Part shown: piece by piece, positions 15,218 to 21,542 of the stretch
How the letters are laid out: every line of letters starts with the position of its first letter
Position numbering within the stretch: the stretch's first letter is position 1
NCBI GenBank assembly: GCA_900550955.1
Contig: URUF01000037.1
Coordinates: forward strand, 1-21,542
Direction: 5' to 3'
DNA from: an uncultured Eubacteriales bacterium
Lineage (GTDB): Bacteria; Bacillota; Clostridia; Christensenellales; Aristaeellaceae
Length of the DNA stretch: 21,542 nucleotides
Notes under the pieces: model-generated
The model's database searches: none
The model's input: the letters and a program-made list of their open reading frames with translations, nothing else
What the model was told of the DNA's origin: nothing
Translations under genes and position numbers: made by a program

Positions 15218-16689
15218 GCATTGGGTTTGCAAAGGTTACGCCGGAACAATTTCAGGAGGTATGCGCGCTGTATCAGGACGTTATCCGCGATATGCGCGCG
15301 CGGGGGCTCAAGCAATGGGAGTGGGATGTGTACCCCACCCGCGCGCAGCTGGAAGCCGATGCCGAGCAGGGCCGGCTGTACCGCATGGATAGCGCCGGCA
15401 AGCTGCTGGCGGCCTTTGTTGTGTGCGGCGACATGGGCGAGGAATACGCTCAGCTTTCCTGGCATTACGGCGTTACGCCCGCCACCATGCACCGCTTTGC
15501 CATGCTGCCGGAGTGCTTTGGCACGCAGCTGGCCGCGCAGGTTTTGGCCTTTGTGAAGCAGGAGGCCCTGCGCCTGGGCTATGACAGCCTGCGCATGGAC
15601 GTTTGCGGCGAGGATGAACAGATGCTTGCGCTGTTCGCCTCCGAAATGACGCGCGAGGCGGGGCGCATTACCTTTGAGGATCCCTCCACCGTGTACACCT
15701 GTTTTGAAACGCCCCTGAGCGCGGCCTGCCCCATGCTGCCCATCCGCATGTATCCCGCCTACCGCTACGGCGATATGACCCCCTGGGGCGGCGACGGGCT
15801 GCGCGCCGCCTACCGCCGCGACATCCCCGACGAGCGCACCGGCGAGGCCCTGGAAATCAGCGCGATTCCCCATTTGGAAAGCCGCACCGGCCTGGGCGAA
15901 ACCCTGCCCCAGTTGATTCAGCGCGACGGCGCGCGCCTGGTGGGCGATTATGCGGGGCGCGAATTTCCGCTGCTCTTGAAGCTGCTTTCGGCCAAGCAGC
16001 CCCTTAGCGTGCAGGTGCACCCAAACGACGCTTACGCCCGCGAGCACGAAAACAAGCTGGGCAAAACCGAGGCCTGGGTGATCCTCAAGGCCGAGGAGGG
16101 AGCGAGCATCCTCTACGGCATGCGGGAGGGCGTTACCCTTGATAAGCTGCGCGAGGGGCTTGAGGGCGGCGCGGATATCGAGCCGCTGATTGAGCGCGTG
16201 CCCGTGGCTCCCGGCGATGTGTTCTACATGCCCAGCGGCATGGTACACGCCATCGGCGGCGGCATTTTGCTTTACGAGATCCAGCAATCCAGCGACGTAA
16301 CCTACCGCCTATGGGACTACAACCGCGTAAACGCGGCCGGGGAAAAGCGCCCCCTGCACATCCGTCAGTCGCTGGATGTGATCGACCCGGCGCTGCGCGG
16401 CCAGCGCGCCCGCATGCCCGAGGGCGCGCTCACCGGCGTGAAAACGCTGCTGGATGTGCCCGCCTTCCGCCTGGAATGCGCCTGCGTAAACGGCGAGTGC
16501 GAGCTGCCCTCCTACCCGCGCGGCTTCCGCATGCTTACGGCCCTGGCAGGGCTTTTGCTAAGCTGGCAGGGCGACGCCATGGAGCTTGCCGCGGGCGACA
16601 GCGTGCTCCTGCCCGCCGCCTGCCCCGCCGTAACGCTAATGGGCGTGGGCAAGGCGCTTATTTCCACGCCGCCCGCCGTACAGGGCTGA
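15214..16689 (+). CDS. GNAT-like acetyltransferase fused to type I mannose-6-phosphate isomerase
   Basis: 491 aa, two domains. Residues 1 to about 168 have GNAT character (IRDMRARGLKQWEWDVYPTRAQLEAD, then LRLGYDSLRMDVCGEDEQMLALF). The acetyl-CoA loop, normally R/QxxGxG/A, reads ECFGTQLA, so catalysis is doubtful. Residues about 172-491 are a B. subtilis-length ManA that interconverts mannose-6-P and fructose-6-P: LSVQVHPNDAYA (Gln267, His269), KTEAWVIL (Glu286), MPSGMVHAIGGG (His345) keep the zinc ligands, and YRLWDYNR the active-site motif. ATGA overlap with the ABC gene indicates coupled translation. No frameshift is needed to read across the junction, so the fusion appears real. It could feed mannose-containing glycan or GDP-mannose synthesis. 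Confidence 0.92.
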   Translation: MSIGFAKVTPEQFQEVCALYQDVIRDMRARGLKQWEWDVYPTRAQLEADAEQGRLYRMDSAGKLLAAFVVCGDMGEEYAQLSWHYGVTPATMHRFAMLPECFGTQLAAQVLAFVKQEALRLGYDSLRMDVCGEDEQMLALFASEMTREAGRITFEDPSTVYTCFETPLSAACPMLPIRMYPAYRYGDMTPWGGDGLRAAYRRDIPDERTGEALEISAIPHLESRTGLGETLPQLIQRDGARLVGDYAGREFPLLLKLLSAKQPLSVQVHPNDAYAREHENKLGKTEAWVILKAEEGASILYGMREGVTLDKLREGLEGGADIEPLIERVPVAPGDVFYMPSGMVHAIGGGILLYEIQQSSDVTYRLWDYNRVNAAGEKRPLHIRQSLDVIDPALRGQRARMPEGALTGVKTLLDVPAFRLECACVNGECELPSYPRGFRMLTALAGLLLSWQGDAMELAAGDSVLLPAACPAVTLMGVGKALISTPPAVQG

Positions 16690-16732
16690 TTTCTTCTGAT
16701 TTTCCTTGCTTTGCAATAGGAGGCATATCGCT

Positions 16733-18544
16733 ATGGCGCGCGTTTGGCGTAAGCCCCGCGCGGCCCGTATCGCGGCCGCGCTTGCCTACCTGGCCCTAAG
16801 CGCCGGGCTCTACCTTGGCACGCCATGGATTCGCCCGGCCAACTCGGTATTGGTATTCCTGGCGGCGTTCTGCGCGGCGGTAGGGTGGGTGTTTCCACGC
16901 GCCTTGGGCTGCGCGGATATGGCCGGCTACCGCCGGGGCGGCATGCCCGTTGGGCTGTGCGCGGTGGCGGTATACGCCTCCTTCGCCAGCTTCGGCTACC
17001 GGCTGTTCCTCTCCGGCGAGCGCATGGCCTTCAGCGCCTGGCGCTTGCTGGCGCTTATGGCGGGCGCAGCCTGGTTTGTGCCGGTTGTGTTTATGCTTTT
17101 ATACCTGCTGGAAGGGGTATGCCGTGCGATGGCGCGGCGTGAAAGGCCCGGCGAAAAGGCGCTCCGGCGGGATTTTTGGCTGATATGGGGCGTGGCGCTT
17201 GCATGCCAGGCGGCGGTGATCGCATGCTTCTGGCCGGGCGGCTATCCCCTGGACAGCGTGATGCAGCTATATCAGGCCAATGGCCTTATCCCGCTTAACG
17301 ACTGGCATCCAGTAATCCATACGCTTTTGCACCGCTTCTTTTTGACCGTCTGCGGCCGTCCCGAGTTCCTGGTGATCGTACAGGGCGCGGCGTTTACGCT
17401 GGTTGTGGTGCGCGCCGCGCTCACGGCCCGCCGCTTCGGCGCGCGGCTTCGCACGGTGCTTGCCGGCGCGGCGGCGTTTTGCCTGCTGCCCAACCAGGCC
17501 CTTAGCAACATCGGCCTGCTCAAGGATTTTCCGTTCACATACGCGCTGGTATGGGGCATTTTGCTGCTTTGCGAGCTGGGCATGGATGTTTCGCGCCTGC
17601 GCAGGGCGGGCTATGTACTCCAGCTTGCGGTATGCATGTTCCTGATTGGCACGCTCCGGCACAACGGCGCGCTGCCCATGCTGTTCATGGCCGGGGCGCT
17701 GGCGGTTTTAACGGTTCGCCATTGGCGCATGGTCAAGGCGCGCGGGCTTGTGTGCGCGCTGTGCGCCATCCTGCTGTTTGCGGGCTACAAGGGGCCGCTG
17801 CTGAAGGCGCTTGGGGCGGAGGCGAATACCATGTCGCCCTACTCAACCATGTTCTGCGCCGTTGGCGCCGTGCTCCACAACGGGGAAAGCCTCTCGCCCC
17901 AAAGCATGCGGAAGCTGGAGGCCGAAATGCCCCTGGAGGACTGGCAAACCCTTTACAGCCGCTTTGAGGGCCGCGACCGCTACACCTGGTACGGGGCCAA
18001 CCGGTTCCTTCTGGACGGCTTTTCCTTCCGCGACGCGTTCCAGATTTATCTGGAAGCGCTCTTTCGGTTCCCGGATATCGTCGTCAAGGACCGCCTGGAC
18101 GGCACAAACCTTTTGTGGGACGTTACCCAGCCCGATGAAAGCTTTAACACCGATTATTCCGATCATGCACTGTATGCGCCCGAGGTGGGGCTCCACTACT
18201 GCGAAGCGGGAGAACAGTATCGAAACCCCTCCGTGCCGGCGCGCGCCTACCGCTTTTTTGCGGCCTTCGCATTTCCCGGGGAGCAGGCGCACGACCAGCT
18301 TTCCAACATGCTGCTGTGGCGCTCCGGCGCATATGTGATTCTGCTTTTTACGCTGGTTTTGTTCTGGCGCAAAAACCGGCTGCACGGCCCATGGCTTGCC
18401 TCGATGCCGTTGTGGGGAAATCTGGCCGCCATGCTGCTGGCCATGTACCACCAAAGCTTCCGCTACGTGTACTTTGTGCAGGTATCGGTGGCGTGCTTAG
18501 TGTTGGTTACCATCCTGTTTTCGGCGCGCAGCCGCCGCGCGTAG
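16733..18544 (+). CDS. Large polytopic membrane protein, GT-C glycosyltransferase-like
   Basis: 603 aa with about twelve hydrophobic segments and a larger extracytoplasmic region (about 385-515). The first big loop has FWPGGYPLDSVMQLYQANG with Asp174, then NDWHPVIHTLLHRFF, a layout like the acidic first-loop motif of GT-C lipid-linked sugar transferases; it resembles DUF6020-type proteins of Bacillota. Assignment is by pattern only. Start 16733 has TAGGAGG 9 nt upstream; the frame opens at 16706 without a site. It is the last gene of the operon, 43 bp after the GNAT-ManA fusion, and is followed by a terminator. With ManA and an exporter nearby, a role in cell-surface glycan assembly is a reasonable inference. 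Confidence 0.75.
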   Translation: MARVWRKPRAARIAAALAYLALSAGLYLGTPWIRPANSVLVFLAAFCAAVGWVFPRALGCADMAGYRRGGMPVGLCAVAVYASFASFGYRLFLSGERMAFSAWRLLALMAGAAWFVPVVFMLLYLLEGVCRAMARRERPGEKALRRDFWLIWGVALACQAAVIACFWPGGYPLDSVMQLYQANGLIPLNDWHPVIHTLLHRFFLTVCGRPEFLVIVQGAAFTLVVVRAALTARRFGARLRTVLAGAAAFCLLPNQALSNIGLLKDFPFTYALVWGILLLCELGMDVSRLRRAGYVLQLAVCMFLIGTLRHNGALPMLFMAGALAVLTVRHWRMVKARGLVCALCAILLFAGYKGPLLKALGAEANTMSPYSTMFCAVGAVLHNGESLSPQSMRKLEAEMPLEDWQTLYSRFEGRDRYTWYGANRFLLDGFSFRDAFQIYLEALFRFPDIVVKDRLDGTNLLWDVTQPDESFNTDYSDHALYAPEVGLHYCEAGEQYRNPSVPARAYRFFAAFAFPGEQAHDQLSNMLLWRSGAYVILLFTLVLFWRKNRLHGPWLASMPLWGNLAAMLLAMYHQSFRYVYFVQVSVACLVLVTILFSARSRRA

Positions 18545-18560
18545 CGCGCGCCGCGGCCTT

Positions 18561-18590
18561 GGCCCCCATCGAGGGGGCCCTTTTCTTTTA
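18561..18590 (+). terminator. Intrinsic terminator of the five-gene operon
   Basis: GGCCCCC (18561-18567) pairs with GGGGGCC (18573-18579) over a 5-nt loop, followed by C and TTTTCTTTTA. It lies 16 bp after the stop of the GT-C-like gene. Confidence 0.88.
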
Positions 18591-18613
18591 CGAATCAAAA
18601 AAGTTTCCCCGGC

Positions 18614-18642
18614 GCAAACCTTTCTCCCCGCCCGCGCGTTAC
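18614..18642 (+). promoter_or_regulatory. Probable ECF-sigma-type promoter (autoregulatory)
   Basis: GCAAAC (18614-18619), a 17-bp spacer and CGTTAC (18637-18642) resemble ECF promoters of the sigma-W kind (AAAC ... CGT). It is in the right direction for the sigma operon but lies about 425 bp from its start codon, because a 364-bp repeat unit stands between. Predicted start near 18649. Confidence 0.5.
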
Positions 18643-18657
18643 TAAGGTGTAAGACAT

Positions 18658-18696
18658 GCTGCAGCAGGTCCGCAGCGCAAAAGAATGTGGGGTTTG
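18658..18696 (+). repeat. 39-bp direct repeat, left copy
   Basis: Starts GCTGCAGCAGGTCCGCAG and ends AATGTGGGGTTTG; 38 of 39 bases match 19022-19060 in the same orientation (difference G at 18675, A at 19039). Offset 364 bp. It directly follows the ECF-type promoter. Confidence 0.95.
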
Positions 18697-19021
18697 CAGG
18701 CCGTCGAAAAAGCTCGCCTGCGGCGATCTTTTCCGCCGAGATTTGCGCCGTTCGCCTACTCGCTTCGCTCGCCGGGCGGCGAACAGCGTAAGGAAACCTT
18801 GCTACGCAAGGCTTCCGGCCCCACCGCACATGTCGCTGGGGCCGGATTACACTTGGAGGTTGACGGAGGGAAGCGGTGGCCCTGTGGGCCATTGCCCGAA
18901 GGGCAAAGCGACCCGGAGGATATCAACCGAAACGAGGGCTGGCCACGGCAGTGGCCAGAACGACGATTGAGGTTGCGGGTCTGCGGCCCTCCAAGCCTCC
19001 CATGGGGTTATCGACAGGCTG
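18697..19021. other. Hairpin-array element between the 39-bp repeats
   Basis: A 325-bp stretch with no credible protein but many inverted repeats in a row: AAAA..TCGCC/GGCGA..TTTT (18707-18732), GTTCGCC/GGCGAAC (18750-18784), CCTTGC/GCAAGG (18797-18811), CCGGCCCCA/TGGGGCCGG (18815-18845), a GGTTGA/TCAACC stem (18858-18863 with 18923-18928) enclosing TGGCCC/GGGCCA and TTGCCC/GGGCAA, and CTGGCCAC/GTGGCCAG (18939-18958). The enclosed pair would form a three-way junction. It may be a structured RNA, a MITE-like repeat or an insertion scar. Its first part recurs at the right edge of the window. Confidence 0.6.
18699..18750 (+). repeat. 52-bp dispersed repeat, copy A
   Basis: Matches 21491-21542 with three differences; a 39-bp core (18702-18740) is identical. 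It includes the AAAAAGCTCGCC/GGCGATCTTTT hairpin, which could act as a weak bidirectional terminator. It lies inside the hairpin-array element. Confidence 0.92.
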
Positions 19022-19060
19022 GCTGCAGCAGGTCCGCAACGCAAAAGAATGTGGGGTTTG
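19022..19060 (+). repeat. 39-bp direct repeat, right copy
   Basis: Second copy of the 18658-18696 repeat, ending 6 bp before the preferred sigma-factor ATG. An ATG within it (19049) is in frame with the sigma gene and would add six residues (MWGLYV). Confidence 0.95.
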
Positions 19061-19066
19061 TATGTT

Positions 19067-19534
19067 ATGGTGGATGAACAGACCTTTGTAAGCGAGGTAC
19101 AGGCAATGGAGCGCACGCTCTACCGCGTAAGCCGCAGCCTGCTGCCCGGCTGGGAGCAGTGCGGCGACGCGGTGCAGGAGGCGCTTGCCAAGGCCTGGGC
19201 CAAGCGCGGCCGGCCGGACGCGGCATACTTCCGCCCGTGGCTGATGCGCATTCTCATCAACGAATGCCACAACCTGAACCGCCGCCGCAAGCGCGTGATT
19301 CCCATGCCCGAGGTGGAGCCGTCCGCGCCCGGCGTGCCGCCCGACCTGGGGCTTTCCGAGGCGCTCTCCGCCCTGCCGGAACGGCTGCGCGTGCCCCTGC
19401 TTTTGCATCACCTGGAGGGATTCAGCGTGGCGGAGGTGGCGCGGATTACCCATGTGCCAGAAGGCACGGTGAAATCGCGGCTGCATCAGGCGCGGGAACG
19501 GCTCCGGGACGAATGGGAGGTGCGCGGCGAATGA
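19067..19534 (+). CDS. ECF-type RNA polymerase sigma factor
   Basis: 155 aa. Region sigma-2 spans about residues 10-75 (CGDAVQEALAKAWAKRG, YFRPWLMRILINECHNLNRRRKR) and sigma-4 about 96-150 (LSEALSALPERLRVPLLLHHLEGFSVAEVARITHVPEGTVKSRLHQARERLR), the helix-turn-helix that reads the -35. No extra domains, as usual for the group. The ATG at 19067 is preferred because it gives MVDEQTF; the ribosome-binding site (GGGG in the direct repeat, about 11 nt away) is weak, and the upstream in-frame ATG at 19049 is possible. Its stop overlaps the next gene's start (ATGA), the usual sigma/anti-sigma coupling. Probably autoregulated from the promoter at 18614-18642. Confidence 0.9.
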   Translation: MVDEQTFVSEVQAMERTLYRVSRSLLPGWEQCGDAVQEALAKAWAKRGRPDAAYFRPWLMRILINECHNLNRRRKRVIPMPEVEPSAPGVPPDLGLSEALSALPERLRVPLLLHHLEGFSVAEVARITHVPEGTVKSRLHQARERLRDEWEVRGE

Positions 19535-20298
19535 AGAAGCAACCTTGGGAACGGCTGGACGACGCGTTTGCGCCCACTCCGCAGGCATTTCATGCGCAGC
19601 TGGAACGCAAGCTGTATCAGGTGACGCGCGAACAGGCGAAACAGGCCCCGCGCCGCGGCTGGCGGCTGGGGGCCGCGCTCGCGCTGCTGGCGGCGCTTTT
19701 GTGCGGCACGGCGCTGGCGCTCAGCCGTATGGGCGTGCTGGATTTTCTACTTGGGCGCGTGGCGGACGGCCCGGCGCGTGAAACGCTGGAGCAGGGCGTG
19801 GCCCTGCCGGCAGCGCAAAGCTGCGAAAGCGGCATGCTTGTTTTGAGCGTGCGCGACGTATACCTGGATGAGGAAAGGCTGGCGGTGTGCGTACACATCG
19901 CGCCAAAGGATGAAAACGCCTACCGGCTGCTAAGCGATACGGACATCGGCGCCGACGGCGAAAGCTTTGACCGCATCTGGTGGAATGGAAAAATCATGAC
20001 CTTTGAGGAATGGCTGCCGCAGGACAAGGAAATGCTGGTGCTTTCGCCCAAACGGATGGAAATTGGCGGCCAGCGCCTGCCGATGAGCTGCGACTGGGTG
20101 CCGGAGGAGCAGGGCGAAACCTTCCTGTTTGAGGCGCCGTTGTGGGCGCTGGACGGCGCGGCCGCCCTTGAAAATGCGGACGGCACGCTCACCGTGCGCG
20201 TGCTGGTAATAAGCCGCCTGTATGGCGCAAGCGAAACCGACGAATCGGCGCTCACGTTTCGCGTGCCCGTGCCGGACGGCTTTGGAAAGGAGTTATAA
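19531..20298 (+). CDS. Membrane anti-sigma factor-like protein (DUF4179-like)
   Basis: 255 aa. A cytosolic N-terminal 45 residues (MKKQPWERLDDAFAPTPQAFHAQLERKLYQV) would hold the sigma factor. One transmembrane helix (about 46-65) and an extracytoplasmic domain of about 185 aa follow (VRDVYLDEERLAVCVHIAPKDENAYRLL, LTVRVLVISRLYG). The layout and position right after an ECF sigma gene fit DUF4179-type anti-sigma factors. GGAGG lies 10 nt before the ATG, which overlaps the sigma stop by four bases; a much longer open frame upstream in this reading frame is only the shadow of the sigma gene. The signal sensed is not evident. Confidence 0.82.
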   Translation: MKKQPWERLDDAFAPTPQAFHAQLERKLYQVTREQAKQAPRRGWRLGAALALLAALLCGTALALSRMGVLDFLLGRVADGPARETLEQGVALPAAQSCESGMLVLSVRDVYLDEERLAVCVHIAPKDENAYRLLSDTDIGADGESFDRIWWNGKIMTFEEWLPQDKEMLVLSPKRMEIGGQRLPMSCDWVPEEQGETFLFEAPLWALDGAAALENADGTLTVRVLVISRLYGASETDESALTFRVPVPDGFGKEL

Positions 20299-20300
20299 CG

Positions 20301-21452
20301 ATGCGGAACTTCAAACGGGTTTGCGCGCTGCTGATGGCCATGTGCATGGCGCTTCTCCTGTTTCCGGCCCTGGCCCTAGACGGCCCGCGCTTCTGCGCGC
20401 CGGAGGATGTGGATTTGTCCCAGGTTCGGGAGGAAAACGGACGGCTCGTGGGAGAAATCCTTTTGCCCTCCGCAACCCCTATCGGGGAGCATAAGGCCAA
20501 GCTGCTGATCGACTGCCCCGTACCCGGGGCCTTTCCCCAGGCGCAGCAGCAAAAGCTAAGCGTGGAATACAAAAAAATTACCAAGGACATGCTGAAAGCC
20601 GCCATCGAGGCCATTGGCCAAAGCACGAAGGGCGGAGAGCTGTACCAGTTTTTAAACGACTCGCTCAACCGCCACGTCAGCTTTGAAAAGGAACGCGGCT
20701 TGAGCAGCGACTTCTGGGTACGCCATACCACAAACGACGTGAGCGCGCATCCCAAGCGGCGCGAGCTGCTTGCCGCGCGGCAAACGCTCCGCAGCCTGCT
20801 TGAAGCCCTTGGCGCGCAGGCCAGCGAGGCCTTCCTGCCCGCGCGCCGCAACACCGTGGATGAAGCCCTCAGCTTTAGCCTGACCCATTCCTCCTGCGCC
20901 ATGGAGCTGTATGAGCTCAGTCAAAAAGGCTTCCTCCGTAACGAAGCGAGGGACGGGCGCGACGGCTCGGATACGCTTTCCTTCGCGCAGGCCTGCTACG
21001 CGCTGGACGGCTTGCCCGTGATGTATCAGTATTCCTGGAAGCAGGGCCGCGATTGTTACGGCGCGTGTTCATCGGCAAGCGTCGCGGTGGATGATACCGG
21101 CGCGCTGGTGCAGGCCCGGGTGGAGGGCGTTCCCGTGGTAAAGCGCGCGGAGCCCCTCGCCGTGCCCGGCCGCTCCTGGCAGGAGCTAATCAGGCTGTGG
21201 GTGGCCAACGCCTACTGGCCCGGCTCCTGCTATGAGGATGTTACCTATGAGGACGCGCTGTTTGGCGAGGTGACCAACTACGCCACCTACGAGGTGCTCA
21301 CCGCGTTTGAACCCTGCTGGGTGGGCCGCGAAAAGCATTGCCTGGAGCCCGGCTGGTATACCCTTGTAGAGCAGCGCGTGGCAAAGGATGATAGCCTGAA
21401 CCATACAAGCCTTGGCTACGTGGCCGCCACGGATATGGAGCGGATTTTCTAA
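20301..21452 (+). CDS. Secreted protein of unknown function
   Basis: 383 aa with a signal peptide (MRNFKR, hydrophobic core 8-22, likely cut after PALA at about residue 25). The mature part is mixed, with an early helical region (ITKDMLKAAIEAIGQS, LLAARQTLRSLLEALG) and a later strand-rich region containing YSWKQGRDCYGACSSASVAVDDTGALVQARVEG and, near the end, EPGWYTLVEQRVAK. I recognise no domain; it is reminiscent of DUF6034-like secreted proteins of Bacillota but that is not established here. AAGGAG lies 8 nt before the ATG, which is 2 bp after the anti-sigma gene, so it belongs to the sigma operon and may be a target or a component of the sensed envelope response. Confidence 0.8.
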   Translation: MRNFKRVCALLMAMCMALLLFPALALDGPRFCAPEDVDLSQVREENGRLVGEILLPSATPIGEHKAKLLIDCPVPGAFPQAQQQKLSVEYKKITKDMLKAAIEAIGQSTKGGELYQFLNDSLNRHVSFEKERGLSSDFWVRHTTNDVSAHPKRRELLAARQTLRSLLEALGAQASEAFLPARRNTVDEALSFSLTHSSCAMELYELSQKGFLRNEARDGRDGSDTLSFAQACYALDGLPVMYQYSWKQGRDCYGACSSASVAVDDTGALVQARVEGVPVVKRAEPLAVPGRSWQELIRLWVANAYWPGSCYEDVTYEDALFGEVTNYATYEVLTAFEPCWVGREKHCLEPGWYTLVEQRVAKDDSLNHTSLGYVAATDMERIF

Positions 21453-21492
21453 AAAAACCAGGAACGCGGCGCGAAGCGCACCGCGTTCCTGG
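21451..21492 (-). terminator. Strong hairpin with T-tract on the minus strand
   Basis: CCAGGAACGCGG (21458-21469) pairs with CCGCGTTCCTGG (21481-21492). On the minus strand it is followed by seven T (21451-21457), part of which is the TAA stop of the secreted-protein gene on the plus strand. The plus strand has no T-tract. It is best read as the terminator of a minus-strand gene beyond the right edge, or a bidirectional stop for the sigma operon. Confidence 0.7.
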
Positions 21493-21542
21493 TCGTCGAA
21501 AAAGCTCGCCTGCGGCGATCTTTTCCGCCGAGGATTGCGCCG
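21491..21542 (+). repeat. 52-bp dispersed repeat, copy B (reaches window end)
   Basis: Same orientation as 18699-18750, with 49 of 52 matches and an identical 39-bp core (21494-21532). It begins at the foot of the operon-end hairpin and runs off the window, so the full length of the repeat is unknown. Confidence 0.92.

Noticed and set aside
18658..19060. CRISPR array suggested by the 39-bp direct repeats
   Set aside because: Only two copies, separated by 325 bp; no regular spacers and no cas genes.
18685..19077. 130-aa open frame through the hairpin element
   Set aside because: It has no ribosome-binding site, its residues are low-complexity Arg/Pro/Gly-rich, and it is laid over hairpins in all frames; more likely a non-coding element.
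19159..19530. Upstream extension of the anti-sigma reading frame
   Set aside because: Out-of-frame shadow of the sigma gene; the ATG at 19531 has GGAGG and overlaps the sigma stop as usual.

Overview
The window looks like a GC-rich chromosome segment from a Bacillota/Clostridia-type bacterium, plausibly gut-associated. The grounds are strong GGAGG ribosome-binding sites, the short Bacillus-type mannonate dehydratase, a B. subtilis-length ManA domain, and an ECF sigma/DUF4179-like anti-sigma pair. The taxonomy is inference only.

Layout. (1) 1-4455, minus strand: a uronate-catabolism locus with dctP-dctQ-dctM (TRAP transporter) followed by uxuA. An identical 17-bp putative operator lies upstream of both dctP and uxuA, and a hairpin with a U-tract sits between dctP and dctQ. 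(2) 4604-7384: a YcxB-like membrane protein, then an MFS transporter divergent from an AraC-family regulator. (3) 7423-7598: a tRNA-Ala(GGC) gene with its own promoter and terminator. (4) 7605-11700: a visibly less GC-rich block next to the tRNA. It holds a LysR regulator divergent from a minus-strand set: a truncated Na+-dependent (NSS) transporter, a DUF4405-type cytochrome b-like membrane protein, and a YqhD/BDH-type iron alcohol dehydrogenase. (5) 11856-18590: a plus-strand operon of a zinc-ribbon protein, a single-TM protein, an ABC exporter half-transporter, a GNAT acetyltransferase fused to type I mannose-6-phosphate isomerase, and a large GT-C-like membrane protein, ending in an intrinsic terminator. 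(6) 18614-21542: an ECF-sigma operon (sigma, membrane anti-sigma, secreted protein of unknown function).

The most unusual structure is in part 6. A good ECF-type promoter lies about 425 bp upstream of the sigma gene. Between them is a 364-bp unit bounded by 39-bp direct repeats (38/39 identical) whose interior is a string of hairpins. A 52-bp part of this unit recurs right after the operon at the window's right edge, so the operon is bracketed by copies of a repeat family. Joining the two 39-bp repeats would put the promoter at a normal distance from the sigma gene.

The second point of interest is the GNAT-ManA fusion, which keeps the isomerase zinc ligands but has a degenerate acetyl-CoA loop. 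No CRISPR array, complete transposase gene or phage gene was seen.
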